From Gemmatimonadota bacterium (GTDB taxonomy: Bacteria; Gemmatimonadota; Gemmatimonadetes; Gemmatimonadales; GWC2-71-9), in NCBI GenBank assembly GCA_003220975.1, contig QHTX01000142.1:1-7662 (forward strand): DNA of 7,662 nucleotides. The letters run 5' to 3'. The position numbers were made by a program, and so were the translations under genes. Under the pieces are notes generated by a model, which saw only the letters and a list, made by a program, of their open reading frames with translations, searched no databases and was not told the DNA's origin. Below are positions 1-6,680 of the stretch, piece by piece (within the stretch, counting starts at the first letter, position 1; each line of letters starts with the position of its first letter).

Positions 1-548
1 TCCCCGCCGCGCGGCGTGTGCGCGACCTCGGGGTGGAACAGCAGCCCGTAGATCGGAAGCGCCTCGTGCTGGAAGCCCGCTACCGGGGCGTTGCCGCTCG
101 ACGCCGTCACCCGGAAGTGGGGCGGCGGCTGCTCGATGCGGTCGCCGTGGCTCGCCCACACGGTGATGCAGGCCTGCGGCTCGAATCCCGCGAACAGCCC
201 CCCCCCGGCTTCCCGCACCGTCACCTCGGCGCGGCCGTACTCGCGCTCGCGCGACGGCTTCACCTGCCCGCCCGCGAGATGCGCCACGAGCTGCATCCCG
301 TAGCAGATGCCGAGCACAGGCACGCCCAGCTCGAGCAGCGCGGGGTCGGCCGTCGGCGCGCCGGCGTCGAACACCGAGCTCGGGCCCCCCGACAGAATGA
401 TCCCCTTCGGCTGGAACTCGCGCACGAATGCGAGGTCGGTTCCCCGCGCCGCCGGGTGGATCTCGCAGTAGACGTGCGCCTCGCGCACGCGCCGCGCGAT
501 CAGCTGGGTGAATTGCGACCCGTAGTCGAGGATCAGGATGCGGTTCAC
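1..548 (-). CDS. guaA: GMP synthase (glutamine-hydrolysing), N-terminal glutaminase part; 3' end outside window
   Basis: GMP synthase converts XMP to GMP with ATP and ammonia taken from glutamine, the last step of guanine nucleotide synthesis in the cytoplasm. Translating the minus strand from the GTG at 548 gives 182 complete codons with no stop. The start, MNRILILDYGSQFTQLIARR, is the classic GuaA opening. The oxyanion loop LSGGPSSV lies at residues 52-59, the nucleophile elbow GICYGMQ has Cys82, and FHPEVAHT at 171-178 supplies His172 and Glu174, completing the class I triad. The ATP pyrophosphatase and dimerisation domains should follow beyond base 1. The GTG start overlaps the lysA stop as GTGA and has no clear Shine-Dalgarno, so translation probably depends on termination-reinitiation after lysA. 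Other class I amidotransferases (CarA, PyrG, TrpG) fit the N-terminus less well. A run of nine C at 198-206 encodes Gly115-117 and leaves the frame open. Confidence 0.93.
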   Translation of the reverse strand, partial: MNRILILDYGSQFTQLIARRVREAHVYCEIHPAARGTDLAFVREFQPKGIILSGGPSSVFDAGAPTADPALLELGVPVLGICYGMQLVAHLAGGQVKPSREREYGRAEVTVREAGGGLFAGFEPQACITVWASHGDRIEQPPPHFRVTASSGNAPVAGFQHEALPIYGLLFHPEVAHTPRGG

Positions 549-1798
549 GATCGATACCACGTCGTCGGCTCGAGCACTTCGCCGCGCAGCAGGTCTTCCA
601 GCGTCTCCCGCTGCCGCGCCACGTAGTAGCGGTCGCCCTCCACCAGTACTTCCGGGGGGCGGGGGCGCTGGTTGTAGGTCGAGCTCATCACGAACCCGTA
701 CGCCCCGGTGCCGAGCACCGCGAGATACTCTCCCGGCTCGACCGCGGGGAGCTTGCGGTCGAGCGCGAGGAAATCCCCCGACTCGCAGATCGGCCCGACC
801 ACGTTCACCAGCTCCTCGGGCCGTTGCCCGTCTTTGAGCGGCACGATCTCGTGATGGGCGTTGTAGTGACTGGGGCGCACGAAATCCGTCATCCCCGCGT
901 CCACGACTACGAAATCCTTGCCTCCCGCGTGCTTGCGATACAGCACCCGCGTGAGCAGCACGCCGGCGTTCGCCACCAGGTAGCGGCCGGGCTCGCACAC
1001 CAGCGCCAGCCCCGCCTGCTTGAGCAGCGGCGCCACCGCATCCGCGAACGCCTGGGGGCTGGGCGCCTTCTCGTTGTGGTAGCGGACGCCCAGCCCGCCC
1101 CCGACGTCCAGCGCCTCGATCGTCGTGAGCCCCGACGCCCGCAGCGCGGTCACGAGCTCGAGCAGCTTGATGGTGCCGCGATGATACGGCTCCACGTCCG
1201 TGATCTGCGAGCCCAGGTGCATGGCGAGGCCGCGCAGCGTGAACAGCGGCTCGGCGACAATGCGCTGCGCCACGCTCACGACCTCGTCGTAGGGGACGCC
1301 GAACTTCGCCGTCTTCTCGCCGGTCTTGGTGTAGGGGTGCGTCTCGGTCGCGACGTCGGGATTCACGCGGATGCCGAGGCTCGCCCGCTTCTTGAGCCTG
1401 CGCCCGACCGTGATCGCCACGTCCAGCTCGGCGGAGGACTCAATGTTCACGAAGCCGACGCCGACGCGGATCGCTTCCTCGAGCTCGGCCGCCGTCTTGC
1501 CGACGCCCGAGAACACGATCGAGGCGGCATCGAATCCGGCCGCGAGCGCGCGCCGCAGCTCGCCCACCGAGACGATGTCCGCTCCCGCCCCAAGGGCCTT
1601 CAGAACCTTGAGAACGCCGACGTTGCCGTTGGCCTTCACCGAGTAGCAGATGCGGTGCGGTACCTCCTGGAGCGCGTCGTGCAGGGCGTGGTACTGCGCG
1701 CGGATCAGGTTGGCGCCGTAGACGTACACGGGCGTCCCCACGCGCTCCGCGATCGAGCGGAGCAGCGCGGGGTCGAACCCTAGTACGCCTGGGCCCAC
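545..1798 (-). CDS. lysA: Diaminopimelate decarboxylase
   Basis: This PLP enzyme decarboxylates meso-diaminopimelate to L-lysine, the final step of the DAP pathway. The product is 417 residues, normal for LysA. It is an alanine-racemase-like TIM barrel followed by a beta domain. Lys55 in YSVKAN is the PLP Schiff-base lysine. HLGSQI is at 194-199, the glycine loop DVGGGLG at 231-237 and EPGRY at 269-273 bind phosphate and substrate, and CESGD at 338-342 carries the active-site cysteine contributed across the dimer. GAYGFVMSS at 365-373 supplies a conserved tyrosine. The chosen start is GTG at 1798, preceded by GGAGG with a short 4-base spacer. It leaves a normal family N-terminus before GTPVYVY. 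This puts the first 19 bases inside the end of proS, whose TAG is read here out of frame. The frame stays open far upstream through proS, but that part is not LysA-like. The gene ends by overlapping guaA by 4 bases. Confidence 0.95.
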   Translation of the reverse strand: MGPGVLGFDPALLRSIAERVGTPVYVYGANLIRAQYHALHDALQEVPHRICYSVKANGNVGVLKVLKALGAGADIVSVGELRRALAAGFDAASIVFSGVGKTAAELEEAIRVGVGFVNIESSAELDVAITVGRRLKKRASLGIRVNPDVATETHPYTKTGEKTAKFGVPYDEVVSVAQRIVAEPLFTLRGLAMHLGSQITDVEPYHRGTIKLLELVTALRASGLTTIEALDVGGGLGVRYHNEKAPSPQAFADAVAPLLKQAGLALVCEPGRYLVANAGVLLTRVLYRKHAGGKDFVVVDAGMTDFVRPSHYNAHHEIVPLKDGQRPEELVNVVGPICESGDFLALDRKLPAVEPGEYLAVLGTGAYGFVMSSTYNQRPRPPEVLVEGDRYYVARQRETLEDLLRGEVLEPTTWYRS

Positions 1799-3279
1799 AC
1801 GGCCTCCGCCACGCTCGGCTTGCCACACCACATGCACGTCTTGGGCACCTCGGGCGAGCGGAACTCGGGATCGGGGAGCACGCGGATCGTGGCCCCGGTC
1901 TGCTGCTTGATCTCGGTTTCGCACTCGCCGGAGCCGCAGAAGCCGCCGTAGGCGAAGCCGCCCCCCCCCGGGCCCTTCATGAAGTCCACGAACTGCTGCT
2001 TCGTGACGCCGCGAATCGTATGCGCTTCGCAGCGCTCCTGGGCGGTGGTGAATAGCGTCATCTGAATCTCGTCCAACGCCCCCTGCACCGCGGCGAGCAG
2101 CCCGGCCAGCTTCACGGGTGCCTTGCCCCCCGTGCGACGAGCCGCCACTGCCTGCCCCGCGGCCACGTCGCGCGGTCCGATCTCGAGCCGCAGCGGCACC
2201 CCCTTCGCCTCCCACTCGAAGTACTTGGCGCCGGGCTTCACGCTGTCCCGCGCGTCGATCTCCACTCGAACGCCCGCGTGGGCGAGCTCGTCCTTCACCT
2301 TGCCCCCGACACCTAACACCTGACCCCTTTCTTCCTCCGATTTCCAGATCGGCACGATCACGACCTGCACCGGCGCCAGCTTGGGAGGCGCGACGAGTCC
2401 GTTGTCGTCCGAGTGGGTCATCACCAGGCCGCCGATCATCCGCGTCGAGACGCCCCACGAGGTGTTCCACACGTACTCGAGACCTCCCGTGGCGGTCTGG
2501 TACTGCACGTTGAACGCCTTCGCGAAGTTCTGGCCGAGGTTGTGCGATGTGCCGGTCTGGAGCGCCTTGTTGTCCTGCATCAACGCTTCGAGGGCGTATG
2601 TCCGGAGCGCGCCGGCGAATTTCTCGCTCTCGGTCTTCTTGCCGGTGATCACCGGCATCGCCATCCACTCTTCCTGGAAGCGCCGATACACGCCGAGCAT
2701 CTGGCGTGCCTCCGCTTCCGCCTCGGCCTCGGTCGCGTGCGCCGTGTGCCCCTCCTGCCACAAGAACTCCGTCGTGCGAAGGAACAGCCGGGTGCGGAAC
2801 TGCCACCGCACGATGTTGCACCACTGGTTCAGGAGCAGCGGCAGGTCGCGATAGCTCTGGATCCATTTCGCGAACATCGCGTAGATGATCGTCTCCGACG
2901 TGGGACGGACGACCAGCGGCTCCTCGAGCTCCGAGGCAGGGTCCGGGATCACCGCCTGCACGCCCGCCTTCCCCGTCGCCTTGAGCCGCGTGTGCGTCAC
3001 CAGGGCGACTTCCTTGGCGAACCCTTCGACGTGCTCCGCCTCCTTCGCGAGGAAGCTCATGGGGATGAAGAGCGGGAAGTAGGCGTTCCGGTGGCCCGTC
3101 GCCCTGAACATGTCGTCCAGGGCGCCCTGCATCAGCTCCCAGATGCGGTAGCCGTGGGGACGGATCACCATGCAGCCGCGCACCGGCGAATAGTCCGCCA
3201 GCTCCGCCTGCATGACGACGTCGTTGTACCACTCGCTGAAGTCCTGCGTGCGCGGCGTGATTTTCTGCGCCTGAGCCAT
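1780..3279 (-). CDS. proS: Prolyl-tRNA synthetase, archaeal/eukaryotic-like short type (ProS type 3)
   Basis: This class II synthetase charges tRNA-Pro with proline in the cytoplasm. The product is 499 residues. It has no long editing insertion between motifs 2 and 3, unlike the E. coli type of about 570 residues. Visible in order: a start region DFSEWYNDVV (14-23), the motif 1 region around VRGCMVIRPHGY (33-44), RPTSETIIYAMF (125-136), motif 2 and its flank RWQFRTRLFLRTTEFLW (158-174), GTSHNLGQNF (243-252), and motif 3 GVSTRMIGGLVMTHSDDNG (276-294). An anticodon-binding domain follows from about 303. The C-terminal zinc domain has Cys448, Cys453, Cys482 and Cys485, and the chain ends in Tyr499 as in this family. 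Its ATG shares one base with the hisS TAA (TAATG), which implies coupling. The 3' end overlaps lysA by 19 bases. Residues about 319-325 come from a degenerate heptamer tract and make a glycine-rich patch where relatives have a helix. Confidence 0.96.
   Translation of the reverse strand: MAQAQKITPRTQDFSEWYNDVVMQAELADYSPVRGCMVIRPHGYRIWELMQGALDDMFRATGHRNAYFPLFIPMSFLAKEAEHVEGFAKEVALVTHTRLKATGKAGVQAVIPDPASELEEPLVVRPTSETIIYAMFAKWIQSYRDLPLLLNQWCNIVRWQFRTRLFLRTTEFLWQEGHTAHATEAEAEAEARQMLGVYRRFQEEWMAMPVITGKKTESEKFAGALRTYALEALMQDNKALQTGTSHNLGQNFAKAFNVQYQTATGGLEYVWNTSWGVSTRMIGGLVMTHSDDNGLVAPPKLAPVQVVIVPIWKSEEERGQVLGVGGKVKDELAHAGVRVEIDARDSVKPGAKYFEWEAKGVPLRLEIGPRDVAAGQAVAARRTGGKAPVKLAGLLAAVQGALDEIQMTLFTTAQERCEAHTIRGVTKQQFVDFMKGPGGGGFAYGGFCGSGECETEIKQQTGATIRVLPDPEFRSPEVPKTCMWCGKPSVAEAVWAQAY
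1803..1807 (-). promoter_or_regulatory. Shine-Dalgarno for the lysA GTG start
   Basis: GGAGG on the minus strand lies inside the final codons of proS, four bases before the GTG at 1798. The spacer is shorter than usual, but it is the strongest such motif around the expected LysA N-terminus. It decides the start, since no ATG is nearby. Confidence 0.5.
2308..2328. repeat. Three degenerate tandem heptamers inside proS
   Basis: On the plus strand the units are GACACCT, AACACCT and GACCCCT, back to back over 21 bases. The tract is AT-richer than its surroundings and includes a TTA codon on the coding strand. It encodes residues about 319-325 of ProS, where relatives have a helix of the VLEAA type. 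No net length change is apparent against family members I recall. It could be the scar of a dispersed heptamer repeat or could arise by chance. Confidence 0.4.
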
Positions 3280-4550
3280 TAGCGAAAGAATCCGTTCAAG
3301 AGCCTCGCGACCGGCACCTTCTCCTCGGTGCCCGCGTTCAAGTCCCGCACCACCACCTCGCTCGCCGCCCGCTCGTCCGGCCCGACGATGACCGCACGCG
3401 GTGCGCCCCGCGCCGCCGCCAGCTCGAGCTGCTTGCGGATCGCGGCATGCCGCAGGCCGTACTCCACGGCGACCCCCTGGTCCCGCAGCTCGTGCGCCAG
3501 CTTCAGCACCGGCTCCACGTCCTCGCCGCTCACCGCGACTAAAAAGGCGTCGAGCTGAGCCGGCGCCTCGGGCTGCTTCGCGCGATCCTTGAGTAATTCT
3601 CCGAGGACGACGTCTCCCATCCCGAACCCGACGCAGGGGAGATCGACCCCGGCGATGGCCTTGATCAGGTCATCGTAGCGCCCGCCCCCGCAGATCGCCC
3701 GCAGCGACCGTCCCTGGTCGAACAGCTCGAACACGATCCCCGTGTAGTAGGCGAGGCCGCGCACGATCGTGAAGTCCACCTCCACGAAGGGCCCCAGGCC
3801 CATCGCGCCGAGCCGCTGCACGCACTCGTTCAGCGGCTCCGCCGCGGCGGATTCGCGCAGCTCCGCCGCGCCGTCGCGCAGACCGGACATGAACTCGAGC
3901 ACGGGGCGGACGCGTGCCCGATCGGCCCGCAGGGCGTCGGTGAGCAGGCGCTCGCTGTCGGCGGGCGCCCGCTCCCACTTGTCGAGCGCCGCCAGCACGG
4001 GGACGAGCTCGTCCGCGGCGACGTGGTGGCTGTGCCGCAGCTTCGCCACCACCACGCGACGGTCCGAAATCCGCAGCCGGACCTCCGCCGGCCCGAGGCC
4101 GAACGCCCGCATGATGTCGAGCGCCGCCGCCATGACCTCGGCGTCGGCGGCCGGGCCCGCCTCCCCGATGACGTCCATGTTCAGCTGGAAGTGCTCCCGC
4201 AGCCGTCCCCGCTGCTGCCGCTCGTAGCGGAACAGCTGCGGGATCGCGAACCAGCGGATCGGCTTCTTCAGGGCCTGCGCGCGCTCCCCGACCATCCGGG
4301 CGAGCGTCGGGGTCATCTCGGGACGCAGCGCGACCTTGCGGCCCCCTTTGTCCTCGAACGCGTACAGCTGCTCGACGATCTCCTCGCCGCTCTTTTGGGT
4401 GTAGATCTCGAGCGGCTCGAGCGGCGGCCCGTCGTACTCCTCGAAGCCGTAACGCCGCGCCACGCTGCGCCACACGGCGAAGATGTGATTGCGGAGGGCC
4501 AGCTCTTCAGGGTAGAAATCGCGGAAGCCGGGGAGCGCTTTCCCTTGCAT
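3279..4550 (-). CDS. hisS: Histidyl-tRNA synthetase
   Basis: This class II synthetase attaches histidine to tRNA-His. The product is 423 residues from the ATG at 4550. A GTG at 4553 directly before it would add one residue; neither has a strong Shine-Dalgarno. Motifs in order, numbered from the ATG: LPGFRDFYPEE (7-17), ALRPEMTPTLAR (74-85), motif 2 FRYERQQRGRLREHFQ (107-122), the histidine-binding loop VRGLAYYTGIVFE (263-275) with catalytic Arg264, and GGGRYDDL (288-295). The anticodon-binding domain spans about 330-423. Motif 3 reads GFGMGDVVLGELL (308-320). The arginine usually found in GxERL-type motif 3 is absent and replaced by the DVVL sequence. I recall similar GFG.GD.V sequences in plastid-like and some bacterial HisRS, so this is probably lineage-specific rather than a defect. 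HisZ, the paralogue without tRNA charging, is unlikely because the histidine loops and anticodon domain are present. The gene begins 9 bases after folC and shares one base with proS. Confidence 0.95.
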   Translation of the reverse strand: MQGKALPGFRDFYPEELALRNHIFAVWRSVARRYGFEEYDGPPLEPLEIYTQKSGEEIVEQLYAFEDKGGRKVALRPEMTPTLARMVGERAQALKKPIRWFAIPQLFRYERQQRGRLREHFQLNMDVIGEAGPAADAEVMAAALDIMRAFGLGPAEVRLRISDRRVVVAKLRHSHHVAADELVPVLAALDKWERAPADSERLLTDALRADRARVRPVLEFMSGLRDGAAELRESAAAEPLNECVQRLGAMGLGPFVEVDFTIVRGLAYYTGIVFELFDQGRSLRAICGGGRYDDLIKAIAGVDLPCVGFGMGDVVLGELLKDRAKQPEAPAQLDAFLVAVSGEDVEPVLKLAHELRDQGVAVEYGLRHAAIRKQLELAAARGAPRAVIVGPDERAASEVVVRDLNAGTEEKVPVARLLNGFFR

Positions 4551-4559
4551 CACAACAAT

Positions 4560-5786
4560 TTAGCCGACCGGCGCGAAGCCCGGCAAGCGGGCGAGCGCGT
4601 CGCCCACGGTGTGGAACGATCCCGTCACGATCACCGTCGCCGCGTGCTGCTGCGCGCGCTCGAGTGCGCGCTCGAAGTCGGGCTCGAACACCGCGCTCCC
4701 GAGCGCGACGCCGAGCTGCGCGATTTCCCCCTCGAGCCGGTGCAGGTCCCAGCGCCGCCGCTCGGGCGCCGAGTCGGGCATCGTGAACACGAACTCGTCA
4801 ATCTCGCGCGCCAGCGCGGCGATCATCCCGCGGTAGTCTTTATCGCCCAGCACGCCGACGAGCGCGCGGCGCGGGCGGGGCGGGTCGCAAGCTCGCAGCG
4901 TGTCGGCGAGCACCTGGGCGCCGTCGGGGTTGTGGGCCACGTCGAAGATCCAGTGGCCGCGCACGTCGAATCGACCCGCCACGTAGGCATGGGCGAAGCT
5001 GGCTGGCCATTCGTCGCCCACCGGCCCGAACGGTGGCGGCAGCGCGTTCAGCGCGGCCAGCGCCACCCAGGCGTTCGCGACCTGGTGCCGGCCTTTCATG
5101 CCGAGCGACCGACCGGGCGGAGCTGGCTGCTCCGTGTCCACCACGATCACGGGGTTCGCCCCGCGGCGCTCCGCCTCCGCGACGAGCACCTGTCGTACCG
5201 CGGCGTCCCGCTCCCCGGTCACGAACGGCACGTCCGGCTTCGCGACCCCGGCCTTCTCCCGGGCGATCGCGGCGAGGTCGGTGCCAAGGTAGTCGGTGTG
5301 CTCGCGGGCGATCTTGGTCACGACCGAGACGAGCGGGGTGATCACGTTGGTCGCGTCGAGGCGCCCGCCCAGCCCCACCTCGATCACCGCGATGTCGACG
5401 CCCCGCGCCGCCAGGTCCGCGAACGCGATCGCCGTCGTGGCCTCGAAGAAGCTGGCATCGAGCCGCTCGATGTGGGGCCGAAGAAACGTGGTCCACTCGG
5501 CGAACGCCTCCTCGCCGATCGGCACCCCGTCCACGACCAGGCGCTCCCGCACCGACACGAGGTGCGGGGAGGTGTACACCCCCACCCGGAAGCCGCGCGC
5601 GGCGAGCTCGGCGGCCGTGAAAGCGCAGGTCGAGCCCTTGCCGTTGGTGCCCGCGACGTGGACGGCGGGGAAATGCCGCTCGGGATGGCCCAACACGTCG
5701 AGGAGCCCCGCGGTCGGCCCGAGGCTCCACTTGATGCGGCTCCCTTGTCGTTCAAAGAGAAAGCGGCAGGCGTCCTCGAAGGTCAG
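4560..5786 (-). CDS. folC: Bifunctional folylpolyglutamate synthase / dihydrofolate synthase, probable CTG start
   Basis: FolC is a Mur-ligase-family ATPase that joins glutamate to dihydropteroate and then adds further glutamates to tetrahydrofolates. From the CTG at 5786 the product is 408 residues, close to the family norm of about 420. The P-loop VAGTNGKGST lies at 44-53 with Lys50. YTSPHLVSVRERL follows at 71-83, and EVGLGGRLDATN at 136-147 is the Mur-ligase/FolC signature. The C-terminal domain holds FDVAHNPDGA and ends with GSFHTVGDALARLPG. The start is the weak point. In this frame there is no ATG, GTG or TTG near the expected N-terminus. The CTG overlaps the accD stop (CTGA) and has AGAGG seven bases upstream. 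It keeps the family N-terminal helix (FEDACRFLFE) and the IKWSLGPT segment. A GTG at 5696 would delete 30 residues of it. The frame is also open upstream through most of accD, but that sequence is a shadow. Whether folate or dihydropteroate is the main substrate cannot be told. Confidence 0.93.
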   Translation of the reverse strand: MTFEDACRFLFERQGSRIKWSLGPTAGLLDVLGHPERHFPAVHVAGTNGKGSTCAFTAAELAARGFRVGVYTSPHLVSVRERLVVDGVPIGEEAFAEWTTFLRPHIERLDASFFEATTAIAFADLAARGVDIAVIEVGLGGRLDATNVITPLVSVVTKIAREHTDYLGTDLAAIAREKAGVAKPDVPFVTGERDAAVRQVLVAEAERRGANPVIVVDTEQPAPPGRSLGMKGRHQVANAWVALAALNALPPPFGPVGDEWPASFAHAYVAGRFDVRGHWIFDVAHNPDGAQVLADTLRACDPPRPRRALVGVLGDKDYRGMIAALAREIDEFVFTMPDSAPERRRWDLHRLEGEIAQLGVALGSAVFEPDFERALERAQQHAATVIVTGSFHTVGDALARLPGFAPVG

Positions 5787-6640
5787 TCGGCGGCCTCTGC
5801 CGGTTGCCGGCCGGCCATGTGCCGCAGCAGCTGGGCGGTCGTGTCCCGCAGCTCGCTGCGCGGCACCACCGCGTCGACCATCCCGTGCTCGAGCAGGAAC
5901 TCCGCCGTCTGGAACCCCTCGGGGAGGTCCTGCCCGATCGTCTGCTTGATGACCCGCGGTCCGGCGAATCCGATCACCGCCCCGGGCTCGGCGAGGATGA
6001 CGTCCCCCTGCATCGCGTAGGAGGCAGACACACCGCCGGTGGTGGGGTTGGTGAGGATCGAGATGAACGGCACCCGCGCCGCCTGCAGCCGCGCCACCTC
6101 CACCGAAGTCTTCGCCATCTGCATCAGCGACAGCACCCCCTCCTGCATGCGCGCGCCGCCCGACGCCGAAACAACGATCAGGGGGATGCGACGCTCCGCC
6201 GATCGCCGCGTGAGCCGGGCGATTTTCTCCCCCACGACCGAGCCCATGGACCCGCCCATGAAGTTGAAATCCATCACGGCGAGGTCGATCGGCATGCCGT
6301 CGAGGCGGGCGTACCCGGTGCGCACCGCTTCCAGCGGACCGGCCTTCTTGATGGCCGCCTCGAGCCGCTGCTTGTAGTGCTCGAATCCGAGGGGGTCCGC
6401 CGACCGGAGCCTGCTGTCGAGCTCGTGCCAGGAGCCCTCGTCCACGAACAAGTCGATGTACTCCTGGGCGGTGATGCGGCGGTGGTGCCCGCAATTGGGG
6501 CACACGTTGAAGGCGCGGACGAAGCGGTCCTTGATGTCGATGTGACCGCACTCGTCGCATTTCTCCCAGGCGTCGGCCGGAATCTCGAGCCGGACCCGTT
6601 CGGACGTGCGCGGCTTACGCTCTTTCTTGAACCAAGCCAT
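5783..6640 (-). CDS. accD: Acetyl-CoA carboxylase carboxyltransferase subunit beta
   Basis: AccD pairs with AccA to move the carboxyl group from biotinyl-AccB to acetyl-CoA, giving malonyl-CoA for fatty acid synthesis. The product is 285 residues (E. coli about 304). The start MAWFKKERKPRTSERV is typical. The N-terminal zinc ribbon has Cys28, Cys31, Cys47 and Cys50 in two CxxC pairs. The crotonase-fold core shows VMDFNFMGGSMGSVVGEKI (122-140), the oxyanion region SASGGARMQEG (158-168), and the acetyl-CoA site run TNPTTGGVSASYAMQGD (197-213) followed by IGFAGPRVIKQT (223-234). All key glycines are present. No accA, accB or accC lies in the window. The ATG at 6640 has no Shine-Dalgarno, while promoter-like sequence lies a few bases upstream. 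accD probably heads the operon and is followed immediately by folC, an order also seen in E. coli (accD-folC). Confidence 0.97.
   Translation of the reverse strand: MAWFKKERKPRTSERVRLEIPADAWEKCDECGHIDIKDRFVRAFNVCPNCGHHRRITAQEYIDLFVDEGSWHELDSRLRSADPLGFEHYKQRLEAAIKKAGPLEAVRTGYARLDGMPIDLAVMDFNFMGGSMGSVVGEKIARLTRRSAERRIPLIVVSASGGARMQEGVLSLMQMAKTSVEVARLQAARVPFISILTNPTTGGVSASYAMQGDVILAEPGAVIGFAGPRVIKQTIGQDLPEGFQTAEFLLEHGMVDAVVPRSELRDTTAQLLRHMAGRQPAEAAD
5794..5798 (-). promoter_or_regulatory. Shine-Dalgarno that supports the folC CTG start
   Basis: AGAGG on the minus strand lies within the last codons of accD, seven bases before the CTG at 5786. The spacing is close to ideal. This is the main sequence argument that folC starts at the CTG rather than at the GTG 30 codons downstream. 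Confidence 0.5.
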
Positions 6641-6644
6641 GCGG

Positions 6645-6672
6645 AGAATATGGGGCGTCTGGAAGGCGACAA
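6645..6672 (-). promoter_or_regulatory. Candidate sigma-70-like promoter for the accD operon
   Basis: On the minus strand TTGTCG (6672-6667) and TATTCT (6650-6645) are separated by 16 bases. Each matches the -35 and -10 consensus at four of six positions. A shifted -10 reading, CATATT (6652-6647), ends six bases before the ATG. Either way transcription would start at or within a few bases of the accD start codon. No Shine-Dalgarno is present, which fits a leaderless or near-leaderless mRNA. The stretch is locally AT-richer than its surroundings. The consensus match is weak, and read-through from rodA is an alternative. Confidence 0.3.
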
Positions 6673-6680
6673 TTTGGGAG

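Noticed and set aside
824..1783. Plus-strand frame of 319 residues antisense to lysA
   Set aside because: Composition is rich in Arg/His/Leu, typical of an antisense shadow, and the opposite strand encodes a complete LysA.
1799..3232. A single minus-strand frame open from 3232 to 545, suggesting an 895-residue protein
   Set aside because: Only the part from 1798 down is LysA. The upstream part runs over proS in another frame, is Arg/Gly/Ala-rich and shows no family motif; GC-rich codon use keeps it free of stops.
2413..3282. Plus-strand frame of 289 residues antisense to proS
   Set aside because: Every segment is explained by the conserved ProS motifs on the opposite strand.
3279..4550. hisS as HisZ, the regulatory paralogue of HisG
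   Set aside because: The histidine-binding loops, full motif 2 and a C-terminal anticodon-binding domain are present, and no his biosynthesis genes are nearby.
4023..6020. Long plus-strand frame (665 residues) antisense to hisS, folC and accD
   Set aside because: It is the complement of three well-supported genes, has no recognisable domain and no ribosome binding site; it reflects codon bias.
5787..6560. Upstream extension of folC through accD in the same frame
   Set aside because: The sequence is a shadow of accD with low-complexity Arg/Gly/Ala content, and FolC needs no such N-terminal domain.
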